5,132 nt of DNA from Eubacterium sp. (GCA_024687845.1 JAILEL010000328.1:1-5132), one strand, 5' to 3'. Counted from the first letter of the stretch, positions 1-4,489 are shown. Numbers and translations are program-made. Notes: a model not told the origin generated them from the letters alone.

Positions 1-6
1 TATAAT
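1..6 (+). promoter_or_regulatory. Possible -10 box at the window edge
   Basis: The window opens with a perfect TATAAT hexamer. If it is a -10 element, transcription would begin around 12-14 and read into the structured stretch that follows. The -35 region lies outside the window, and such hexamers are common by chance in A+T-rich DNA, so this is only suggestive. Confidence 0.25.
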
Positions 7-44
7 ATATGTAGATATAACTAGGATTTAATTTTCTAGCAGAG

Positions 45-217
45 AAAGTGTTGATTCGTCACGCTTGGTTAAATTCGAGTTTGTGTTATTCGAAAGCAAA
101 ATCAAATCAAACAGTAGAGTCATAATATTTCACCAATGATATCTAGCGCGAACGCGATATCTCCTTTCTAATTATGCTCTACGCAAGAAAGCACTTCACT
201 ATGTGGGGGGCTTTTTT
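45..217 (+). ncRNA. Candidate structured noncoding RNA with terminator-like end
   Basis: No credible ORF is present in 1-330, but nested complementary segments are. One set pairs TTGATT (51-56) with AATCAA (100-105), then GCTT near 64-67 with AAGC near 94-97, then TTCGA with TCGAA inside. A second set pairs GTAGAG-T-CATAAT (114-126) with ATTATGCTCTAC (171-182), which is 12 pairs with one bulged T. It encloses GATATC/GATATC and GCG/CGC around a CGAA loop (138-161). A G6CT6 run (205-217) after a weak AAAGC/GCTTT hairpin could end the transcript. Strand is assumed from the T run. I cannot match it to a known RNA family. It could be a free small RNA, a leader of the downstream operon, or a DNA-level site. 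Confidence 0.35.
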
Positions 218-249
218 GTATGTGCCTTTTAAATGAACATGACGACGTA

Positions 250-279
250 TTGTGTCGTGCGGGGGGGGTAAAATAATAT
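250..279 (+). promoter_or_regulatory. Weak promoter candidate with G8 run in spacer
   Basis: TTGTGT (250-255) and TAATAT (274-279) are separated by 18 bases and could serve as -35 and -10 boxes for the small-protein operon starting at 367. The spacer holds an uninterrupted run of eight G (261-268), unusual in DNA this rich in A+T. A short ACGAC/GTCGT inverted repeat sits just before the run. Both hexamers deviate from consensus, so the promoter assignment is tentative, while the G run is directly visible. Confidence 0.3.
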
Positions 280-366
280 TAATTTAGTAGACGGATTTAC
301 ATAAGCAATTGTAGGGGATGGGATAGAAAAATGGAAAAGGATAATCAAATAGTCAGGAGGGGTGCC

Positions 367-609
367 ATGGGATTTATTAGTGATATACTAGAGACAATTC
401 TTATAGCAAGTTTACCACCAGATGCAGGTGAAAAAGCATTAAGAAAAGCTGAAAAAAGAATTATAGATGCAGAACGTGAAGGTGTTGACGAAGAAACAAT
501 AAATGAAATGCGTGAAAAATATGAGCAGGGCAGAGAAAAAATATATAGAGCTGAAAATAGAGCTGATTCATTAAAAAAGACATTAGAGGAAATAAAAAAG
601 TACCAATAA
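367..609 (+). CDS. Small charged helical protein, first of a paralogous pair
   Basis: This encodes 80 aa of unknown function. It begins MGFISDILETI, a short hydrophobic N-terminal stretch, and from about residue 20 continues as a Lys/Glu/Arg-rich segment that should be mostly alpha-helical, probably coiled coil (for example KALRKAEKRIIDAE, then EEIKKYQ at the end). I chose ATG 367 because AGGAGG (355-360) sits 6 bases upstream and because the next gene starts with the same MGF and aligns from there over its whole length. An in-frame ATG at 331 would add 12 residues but has only a G-rich stretch upstream. No signal peptide or enzymatic motif is visible. It is the first gene of a four-gene run in which every member has a strong ribosome binding site. 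The family is not recognised; a structural or binding role is only inferred. Confidence 0.75.
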   Translation: MGFISDILETILIASLPPDAGEKALRKAEKRIIDAEREGVDEETINEMREKYEQGREKIYRAENRADSLKKTLEEIKKYQ

Positions 610-627
610 TAAAGGAGGTGCCTGTTT

Positions 628-873
628 ATGGGTTTTTTTGATAGTATGATGGATTCGTATGCAGAGGTGAGGGGAAATGCTGCAAAAAATGCACGGAAAA
701 AAATTGATGAATATGAAAGAAATATTAACAAGGCCGAAGCAAGAGGAGCTAATTCTGCAAAGGTTGCAGAGGCTAGAAAGAAACTAGAAGAAAATCGTAG
801 AAAACTAGATAATTTTGATAGAAAAAATAGAAATCTAAATAACTTTATAGATAAAACAAAAAATAATTATTAA
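628..873 (+). CDS. Small charged helical protein, paralogue of the preceding gene
   Basis: This encodes 81 aa of unknown function. It starts MGFFDSMMDSY and continues with a basic, Asn/Lys/Arg-rich helical region including EARKKLEENRRKLDNFDRK. It aligns end to end with the 80 aa protein just upstream: both begin MGF, both have KAE/DAE followed by a short Gly-containing break (EREGVDEE versus EARGANSA), and both end in a charged helix. This suggests an old tandem duplication, with the second copy more basic and Asn-rich. AAAGGAGGTG (611-620) gives a near-ideal ribosome binding site, and the gap to the upstream stop is 18 bases, so co-transcription is likely. No catalytic motif, membrane span or export signal is visible. 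Confidence 0.78.
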   Translation: MGFFDSMMDSYAEVRGNAAKNARKKIDEYERNINKAEARGANSAKVAEARKKLEENRRKLDNFDRKNRNLNNFIDKTKNNY

Positions 874-890
874 GATTAGGAGGTTATGAT

Positions 891-1049
891 ATGGCTGATA
901 GAACATGGAGAAATAAAGATGGTGAAGTTTTTTATGGATATGATGATGGTCAAGGTAAAACGGTTTGGTATGACAAAAATAATAATCTCGATTCGCAAAC
1001 TGATACACCATCTGATGATGAACAGGCCCAGAATGATGAAGGATATTAA
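891..1049 (+). CDS. Acidic 52 aa protein of unknown function
   Basis: This encodes 52 aa starting MADRTWRNKDGEVFYGY. The first half has aromatic residues spaced between Asp/Gly turns (FYGYDDGQGKTVWYDKN), as in a small beta-rich fold. The second half, from about residue 34, is Asp/Glu/Gln/Asn-rich and probably disordered. AGGAGG (878-883) lies 7 bases before ATG 891, and the gap to the upstream stop is only 17 bases. An earlier ATG at 886 in another frame reads a less convincing peptide and is too close to the Shine-Dalgarno. I do not recognise the family. The acidic tail contrasts with the basic protein encoded just upstream, so the two might interact, but that is speculation. Confidence 0.6.
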   Translation: MADRTWRNKDGEVFYGYDDGQGKTVWYDKNNNLDSQTDTPSDDEQAQNDEGY

Positions 1050-1065
1050 AGAGGAGGTATGAAAA

Positions 1066-1191
1066 ATGGATAAGGATATAATAGTAAAAGATTGTCCAGA
1101 GTGTGGTGGCACGGGATATGATCCACTTGATGGAGGACAATGCGACACATGTAGTGGAACTGGGGAAATTGAAATTGAAGTAGAAGAATAG
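1066..1191 (+). CDS. 41 aa protein with two CxxCxGxG zinc knuckles
   Basis: This encodes 41 aa. Two CxxCxGxG motifs are present: CPECGGTG at residues 10-17 and CDTCSGTG at residues 26-33, separated by eight residues. The tail is acidic (EIEIEVEE). In the DnaJ/Hsp40 cysteine-rich region four such motifs form two zinc sites, so two motifs would make one, with Cys10, Cys13, Cys26 and Cys29 as likely ligands. Similar stand-alone mini-proteins and anti-TRAP-like zinc domains exist, so a binding or chaperone-like role is an inference. GAGGAGG (1051-1057) lies 8 bases before ATG 1066. An ATG at 1059 in the same stretch stops after four codons. It is the last gene of the run; the terminator follows about 50 bases later. 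Confidence 0.65.
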   Translation: MDKDIIVKDCPECGGTGYDPLDGGQCDTCSGTGEIEIEVEE

Positions 1192-1244
1192 ATTTATTAG
1201 AAAATACACAATTATTATATGTAAATTATAAAGTTGATATGAGT

Positions 1245-1292
1245 AAAAACCAAGAATTTTAGATTTTCTAAATTTCTTGGTTTTTCTTTTTT
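1245..1292 (+). terminator. Rho-independent terminator of the small-protein operon
   Basis: AAAAACCAAGAA (1245-1256) pairs perfectly with TTCTTGGTTTTT (1274-1285). After a T-T mismatch an inner TTTAGA/TCTAAA helix closes a three-base loop. A T-rich tail runs to 1292. The A-rich left arm means it could also work for transcripts from the opposite strand. It separates the small-protein operon from the recombinase region. Confidence 0.88.
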
Positions 1293-1305
1293 ACAGTTTA
1301 CCTCC

Positions 1306-1333
1306 TTGACACCTTTAAAAGTTATCATATACA
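1306..1333 (+). promoter_or_regulatory. Candidate promoter for the recombinase leader
   Basis: A consensus TTGACA (1306-1311) is followed 16 bases later by TATACA (1328-1333). It lies just after the terminator and points into the 1340-1820 leader and the SHOCT/recombinase operon. The -10 box matches consensus at only four of six positions. A perfect dyad begins 5 bases downstream, where a repressor could block initiation. Confidence 0.4.
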
Positions 1334-1337
1334 TACA

Positions 1338-1364
1338 AGATGTAAATACAAAGTATTTACATCT
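1338..1364. repeat. Perfect 12+12 bp dyad, possible operator
   Basis: AGATGTAAATAC (1338-1349) and GTATTTACATCT (1353-1364) are exact inverted repeats around AAA. The position, directly downstream of the candidate promoter, fits an operator spanning the transcription start, or a hairpin at the 5' end of the transcript. It lacks a T run, so it is not a typical terminator. The following CTCCCA (1363-1368) can pair with TGGGAG (1393-1398), and CAGACT (1401-1406) with AGTCTG (1416-1421), so the dyad starts a chain of hairpins. Confidence 0.6.
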
Positions 1365-1507
1365 CCCATAAGAGCCGAAGAAAAGGACAATTTGGGAGTA
1401 CAGACTAAAACAACGAGTCTGACGATGTTTATGACAACTGAATATGGTAATCGATACCGGACGTCCGATGTAGTTCGCATTGCGCCAAATCGCAGATACG
1501 CCACGAC

Positions 1508-1588
1508 AGGTATGAGAGTATCGTTTCTTAAGCGATACATTTCTAAGAAGTATCGTTTTAAAAACGATACTTGTAGAAAGACATACCT
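1508..1588. repeat. Array of AGTATCG half-sites in alternating orientation
   Basis: Two adjacent inverted repeats share the same core. The first pairs GTATCGTTT (1518-1526) with AAGCGATAC (1530-1538). The second pairs AAGTATCGTTTT (1548-1559) with AAAACGATACTT (1561-1572), perfect around a single A. Both sit inside an outer AGGTATG (1508-1514)/CATACCT (1582-1588) pair, and TTCTAAGAA near the centre (1541-1549) is itself palindromic. The block therefore reads similarly on both strands. Four related half-sites suggest a protein-binding array (recombinase accessory sites, a repressor, or a transfer origin) or a multi-hairpin RNA. Confidence 0.55.
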
Positions 1589-1749
1589 CGAGCGATAACT
1601 ATCCATGCAGATAATGAAGCTGTGGTGGCTTCAAGGTTGCGACTAAATTTCATAATGATACTTTCCGAGAGGAGTTCCTTGGTAGGGGACAGGTGAAACG
1701 CCTATGTGGGCTTCTAACCAGAGCCACTGGTATTGGTTTAATGAAAACT
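1589..1749 (+). other. Noncoding leader with small hairpins
   Basis: No supported gene lies here. Local helices are visible: TGAAGC/GCTTCA with a 7-base loop (1615-1633), AGGT/GCCT around GAAAC (in 1691-1703), and ACCAG/CTGGT around AGCCA (1717-1731). GAGTT (about 1672-1676) can pair with AACTC (1746-1750) and enclose the last two. The density of helices suggests a folded 5' leader of the operon starting at 1822. I cannot assign it to a known riboswitch or RNA class. Confidence 0.3.
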
Positions 1750-1801
1750 CTATTTGTGGATAAGAGTGCATATTCCTATATGCATTGTTACCCACAAATA
1801 G
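1750..1801 (+). promoter_or_regulatory. Long two-part stem-loop just before the SHOCT gene
   Basis: CTATTTGTGG (1750-1759) pairs exactly with CCACAAATAG (1792-1801). Inside it, across a 7+7 base internal loop, TGCATAT (1767-1773) pairs with ATATGCA (1778-1784) around TCCT. The outer stem ends 5 bases before the AAGGAGG ribosome binding site (1807-1813). That position fits a leader element affecting translation or mRNA stability of the recombinase operon. There is no T run, so it is not an intrinsic terminator. Confidence 0.55.
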
Positions 1802-1821
1802 ATCAGAAGGAGGAAAGCTAG

Positions 1822-2064
1822 ATGCTAGATTTAGAAACAAGGGATGCATTTAATATCGTTAATGATCCTAATATAAAAGAAGAAAAAGATATTAGGATGG
1901 CAATGGCTCTAATCAAGAATCTTTATAAAGAGGGGAAGATTGATGGAGAAATCTACGATAAAGCAATGCTTAATGCCAAAATAATGATTGCTCAAAGTGG
2001 CAAAAAATGTTATACTGAAAACGAAGATAGGATTATTAATAATGAAAGAAGGCACCGCCGATGA
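1822..2064 (+). CDS. SHOCT-like small protein upstream of the recombinase
   Basis: This encodes 80 aa. Residues 30-53 (LIKNLYKEGKIDGEIYDKAM and following) match the SHOCT pattern, a short helical pair with a Leu/Tyr-x-x-Gly-x-Ile-x-x-x-x-Tyr/Phe core. SHOCT sequences usually sit at protein C-termini and are thought to mediate oligomer contacts; small stand-alone versions commonly precede large serine recombinases in clostridial mobile elements. The C-terminus is basic (ERRHRR). AAGGAGG (1807-1813) lies 8 bases before ATG 1822. The stop overlaps the recombinase start as ATGA, so the two are translationally coupled. A partner or control role for the recombinase is inferred. Tn4451-type elements carry a comparably small tnpW product, but I cannot show homology. 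Confidence 0.8.
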   Translation: MLDLETRDAFNIVNDPNIKEEKDIRMAMALIKNLYKEGKIDGEIYDKAMLNAKIMIAQSGKKCYTENEDRIINNERRHRR

Positions 2065-3689
2065 ATAAGAAGAATGCGAAGAGGAAAGTCGCAGTTTATG
2101 CGAGAGTTTCCACAGAACATGAGGCTCAGATATCGGCTCTTAGCAATCAGGTGCAGTATTATGATAATCTATTCGAACTTCATCCTGATTGGGAATTAGT
2201 CGAACGTTACATTGATGAAGGGATTACAGGAACTTCAGTCAAGAAGCGTAAGAATTTCATGAGGATGATAGATGATGCTTCAAAGGGAATATTTGACTTG
2301 ATAGTTACTCGTGAGGTTTCAAGATTTGCGAGAAATACTGTTGATACTCTGCAGGAGACAAGAAAGCTTAAAAAGCTAGGAGTGGAGGTTTACTTCACAG
2401 AAGATAACATCTGGACTATGAATGACGATGACGGAGAACTTAGACTTACGATTATGGCAACACTTGCCCAGAACGAAAGTAAGAAGACTTCACTTAGAGT
2501 TAAGGCAGGACAGATGATATCATTCCAAAATGCTGTTCCATATGGCAATGGTAACATACTTGGATATGACAGAGTAAATCGAGAGTATGTGATTAATCCT
2601 GAACAGGCTGAGACTGTTAGGATGATCTTTGAATTATATCTTGAGGGATATGGTTCAAGAAAAATTTCAGAGGAACTTGAGCGAAAAGGGCGAAGGACAT
2701 CCACTGGACTTACAAGGTGGAGTGCTCCAGCTATTAGTCGAGTATTGAGAAATCCATTTTATTGTGGAACGATAGTATACCGAAAGCAGTATGTTCCAGA
2801 TTATCTAGAACAGAAGAAAATCAATAATCATGGTGATGTTGAAAAAGTCGTTGTCGAAGGTAAACATGAACCTATCATAAGTAAGGAGATGTTTAAGAAG
2901 GCAGAAGAGATTAGAGTTTCTCATCAGCAAAAGTCGAGAGACGGTATTACTAGAGGTCACAGACGACCACTAACTGTATGGACAGATAAGCTTAGATGTC
3001 AGTGTGGACATAACTTCAATCGAATCGTTTGGTCTAGATCTAACGGAGAGAAGAAGTATGCATTTCAGTGTTACAGTCAGAAGTCTACTGGCACAGTAAG
3101 ACACAGACTTAACAAAGGTCTTAGTATAGAAGGTGTTTGTACTGCTCCTGTTATACAAGAGTGGAAGATGAGGCTTATGGCCAGGGAAGTATTTGATACT
3201 TTGTGGTCGGATAAGAAGAATGTACTTAGGATAGCTAATGAACTATTAGAGATGAGTATGGAACCTGAACCAGGTGACAATCTTAACCTAAGTATTGTGG
3301 AAGTAAGGAATAAGATTTCAGAAGCAAAAGCTAGACAGGATAGACTTTTAGAACTAAGACTTAGCGATGAGATCACTAAGGAAATGTTCCAAGAAAAGTC
3401 AGCTGCTATTGATGAAGAGATATTTGGTTTTGATGATGAACTCACAAGACTAAAGAAAATATCTAATAGTAGTTATAATAGCATTGAAGCAAAGATTAAT
3501 TCTTTGAAGGAAGCGTTAGAGCAGGGATTTGATTTTGAAAAGAATGATGTTCCCGATACTGTCATAGATGCTTTTGTAGATGAGATTAGAGTAACGGATG
3601 ATTCTTTTGAATGGAAACTAAATATAGCTGGTAAGTCAGTAACACATACGGTAAAAAAAAACACCGTAATTATACACAATCGAATATAA
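2061..3689 (+). CDS. Large serine recombinase (site-specific integrase/excisionase)
   Basis: This encodes 542 aa, a usual length for the family. The N-terminal resolvase domain (about 9-155) contains YARVS with the nucleophile Ser17 and Arg15, DEGITGTS (52-59), and VSRFARN with Arg88 and Arg91 at the catalytic arginine positions. The recombinase domain (about 160-290) includes NPEQAETVRMIFELYLEGYG and RVLRNPFYCGTIVYRK. A zinc ribbon follows, with Cys313, Cys315, Cys337 and Cys360, then a coiled-coil-prone segment (about 405-480) and a short C-terminal domain. These enzymes cut both DNAs at att sites and exchange strands through a 5'-phosphoserine link. The frame is intact. AAGAAGG (2046-2052) is the ribosome binding site, and the ATG overlaps the stop of the SHOCT-like gene. 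It resembles TnpX-type recombinases of clostridial mobile elements, but its target site is not known. Confidence 0.95.
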   Translation: MNKKNAKRKVAVYARVSTEHEAQISALSNQVQYYDNLFELHPDWELVERYIDEGITGTSVKKRKNFMRMIDDASKGIFDLIVTREVSRFARNTVDTLQETRKLKKLGVEVYFTEDNIWTMNDDDGELRLTIMATLAQNESKKTSLRVKAGQMISFQNAVPYGNGNILGYDRVNREYVINPEQAETVRMIFELYLEGYGSRKISEELERKGRRTSTGLTRWSAPAISRVLRNPFYCGTIVYRKQYVPDYLEQKKINNHGDVEKVVVEGKHEPIISKEMFKKAEEIRVSHQQKSRDGITRGHRRPLTVWTDKLRCQCGHNFNRIVWSRSNGEKKYAFQCYSQKSTGTVRHRLNKGLSIEGVCTAPVIQEWKMRLMAREVFDTLWSDKKNVLRIANELLEMSMEPEPGDNLNLSIVEVRNKISEAKARQDRLLELRLSDEITKEMFQEKSAAIDEEIFGFDDELTRLKKISNSSYNSIEAKINSLKEALEQGFDFEKNDVPDTVIDAFVDEIRVTDDSFEWKLNIAGKSVTHTVKKNTVIIHNRI

Positions 3690-3709
3690 ATAAGGAAGCT
3701 TCTACTAAC

Positions 3710-3886
3710 TTGCAGAATATCGGTACAGGCTGCTATAGCTGCAAAATAGGAACAAAAAAAGACGATCATATTTACCTGATGAGCACAATTCTAAGTGAAG
3801 ATAGAGCACGAGAAATCGCGCAAACACTAGGCTTAGACGTGATTTTAAAGGGTTTTGATCCGATTACAATTGATCTTTATATTTGA
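3710..3886 (+). CDS. Unrecognised 58 aa ORF or 3' gene remnant
   Basis: If started at TTG 3710 this gives 58 aa beginning with the reading LQNIGTGCYSCKIG and ending GFDPITIDLYI. AAGGAAG (3692-3698) lies 11 bases upstream, a rather long spacing. The frame stays open to the left past the recombinase stop, so it may instead be the 3' end of a longer gene cut by integration next to the recombinase. The first ATG is at 3779 and would leave only 35 aa. The amphipathic stretch SEDRAREIAQTLGLDVIL and the Cys-x-x-Cys pair (CYSC) look like real protein, and a strong terminator follows the stop directly. I do not recognise the family. Confidence 0.45.
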   Translation: MQNIGTGCYSCKIGTKKDDHIYLMSTILSEDRAREIAQTLGLDVILKGFDPITIDLYI

Positions 3887-3897
3887 TTTTTATTTTG

Positions 3898-3939
3898 AAT
3901 GAGACTGTATAGTTTATAACTATTCAGTCTCATTTTTTT
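3898..3939 (+). terminator. Strong rho-independent terminator
   Basis: AATGAGACTG (3898-3907) pairs with CAGTCTCATT (3925-3934). A T-T mismatch follows, then ATAGTT/AACTAT closes a TAT loop, and seven T run from 3933 to 3939. It ends transcription from the recombinase operon and the small ORF at 3710-3886. Confidence 0.9.
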
Positions 3940-3948
3940 GCTTTTTTG

Positions 3949-3985
3949 AGGAAAAATAAAAATTCGACGAAAATTTCCTTTTTTT
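3949..3985 (+). terminator. Weak second terminator-like hairpin
   Basis: AGGAAA (3949-3954) can pair with TTTCCT (3974-3979), with AAATT/AATTT-type pairing possible inside, and seven T follow (3979-3985). The stem is short and A+T-rich. It may back up the preceding terminator, or may just be A/T-rich sequence. Confidence 0.35.
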
Positions 3986-4016
3986 GTTAACGGTAGTCTA
4001 TGGTTTTGAAGAATGT

Positions 4017-4048
4017 TCGAAAAACCGCATAAATACGTGGTTTTTCGA
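4017..4048. repeat. 10 bp inverted repeat before the DUF3970-like gene
   Basis: TCGAAAAACC (4017-4026) and GGTTTTTCGA (4039-4048) are exact inverted repeats with a 12-base centre, extendable by a G-T and a C-G pair. The right arm ends 3 bases before the AAGGAG ribosome binding site (4052-4057). It could be an operator or a leader hairpin. No T run follows, so a terminator is unlikely. Confidence 0.55.
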
Positions 4049-4063
4049 GGGAAGGAGAATGTA

Positions 4064-4276
4064 ATGGTTAAAGTGAGACTGCAAGGAAGTAGGAACGAAA
4101 TTCGCTGGTTTTTGAAAATCCTAGAAAAGGACCCAAGATTTGATGTCGAGGACACATCAGATATGTTTTCAATCAAGACATCAAATCGGTATAAGCGCCT
4201 TTATACCAACATTTACAGAAAGCAGACTAGTACTGTTTATGGTGGTAAGCAATATAAACCAGATTTAAGTAAGTAA
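4064..4276 (+). CDS. Small protein resembling DUF3970 (YvzF-like)
   Basis: This encodes 70 aa of unknown function. The opening MVKVRLQGSRNEIRWFLKIL, then a short acidic stretch and SNRYKRLYTNIYRK, resembles the DUF3970 family of small proteins from Firmicutes and their plasmids and conjugative elements. The layout suggests a compact strand-helix-strand fold. I chose ATG 4064 because AAGGAG (4052-4057) lies 6 bases upstream and the family opens with this MVKVRLQG-type strand. An upstream in-frame ATG at 4013 would force translation through the inverted repeat and has no ribosome binding site. The C-terminal extension (residues about 54-70, rich in Lys, Tyr and Gly) looks less conserved. A ParA remnant lies about 100 bases downstream, as in plasmid maintenance regions. 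The family call is from memory of the pattern, not a search. Confidence 0.7.
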   Translation: MVKVRLQGSRNEIRWFLKILEKDPRFDVEDTSDMFSIKTSNRYKRLYTNIYRKQTSTVYGGKQYKPDLSK

Positions 4277-4298
4277 ATATTAATAGAGAAATTGTATT

Positions 4299-4348
4299 AC
4301 TCTACAAATGCTAAATTAAACATCCTATCTTCACTGCATTTGTAGAGT
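4299..4348. repeat. 13 bp perfect inverted repeat upstream of the parA remnant
   Basis: ACTCTACAAATGC (4299-4311) and GCATTTGTAGAGT (4336-4348) are exact inverted repeats with a 24-base centre. The right arm overlaps an 8-base palindrome GTGATCAC (4347-4354). The position, just before a ParA start codon, fits an autoregulatory operator or a centromere-like site of a partition system. A 13 bp RNA hairpin in the leader is equally possible. Confidence 0.6.
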
Positions 4349-4378
4349 GATCACATCGGAAAGTGAGGTAAATGTGAT

Positions 4379-4489
4379 ATGTGTAAAGTTATAGCAATAT
4401 CAAATCAGAAAGGTGGTACAGGAAAAAGTACTACATCAGTAAATCTAGGAATTGGATTAGTTAGAGCAGGTAAGAGAGATGCAGATTAA
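4379..4489 (+). pseudogene. parA: ParA/Soj-type partition ATPase, truncated after 36 codons
   Basis: The start is a clear ParA N-terminus: MCKVIAISNQ followed by the deviant Walker A motif KGGTGKSTT (residues 11-19) with its signature Lys11, then SVNLGIGLVRAGK. Intact proteins are about 250-280 aa, read on through a hydrophobic strand such as VLLIDADPQ, and use ATP to position plasmid or chromosome DNA. Here GK-R runs straight into DAD and a stop, as if the VLLI strand and nearly all the rest were deleted. GTGAGG (4363-4368) is a plausible ribosome binding site. A nucleotide-binding protein cannot be made from this. It shows that the locus once belonged to a plasmid or conjugative-element maintenance module. 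Confidence 0.8.

Noticed and set aside
205..217. G6CT6 run as a confident terminator
   Set aside because: The pairing upstream (AAAGC/GCTTT) leaves several bulged G, so it is kept only as a possible end of the candidate RNA, not as a separate terminator.
45..217. Retron, 6S RNA or SRP RNA identity for the 5' structured stretch
   Set aside because: There is no reverse transcriptase nearby and none of the conserved sequence signatures I know for SRP RNA. 6S-like folding cannot be judged without computation.
331..366. Upstream ATG extending the first small protein by 12 residues
   Set aside because: ATG 367 has a perfect AGGAGG at 6 bases and matches the start of the paralogue; 331 has only a vague G-rich stretch upstream.
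345..731. 128-codon - strand ORF
   Set aside because: It is antisense to the two small helical genes. Its Phe/Ser/Ile-rich product is the usual shadow of Lys/Glu-rich codons on the other strand.
835..1209. - strand ORFs of 124 and 90 codons
   Set aside because: They are antisense to well-supported small genes with strong ribosome binding sites and have no start signals of their own.
1392..1598. 68-codon + strand ORF with a TTG start
   Set aside because: It has no ribosome binding site, runs through the inverted-repeat array, and its VSFLKRY segment appears on the opposite strand too because the DNA is palindromic.
1325..1606. 93-codon - strand ORF over the same region
   Set aside because: Same palindromic origin, no ribosome binding site, and no recognisable domain; the dyads explain the open frame.
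1643..1849. 68-codon - strand ORF
   Set aside because: It overlaps the structured leader and the start of the SHOCT-like gene antisense, with no ribosome binding site. Its sequence looks like translated RNA structure.
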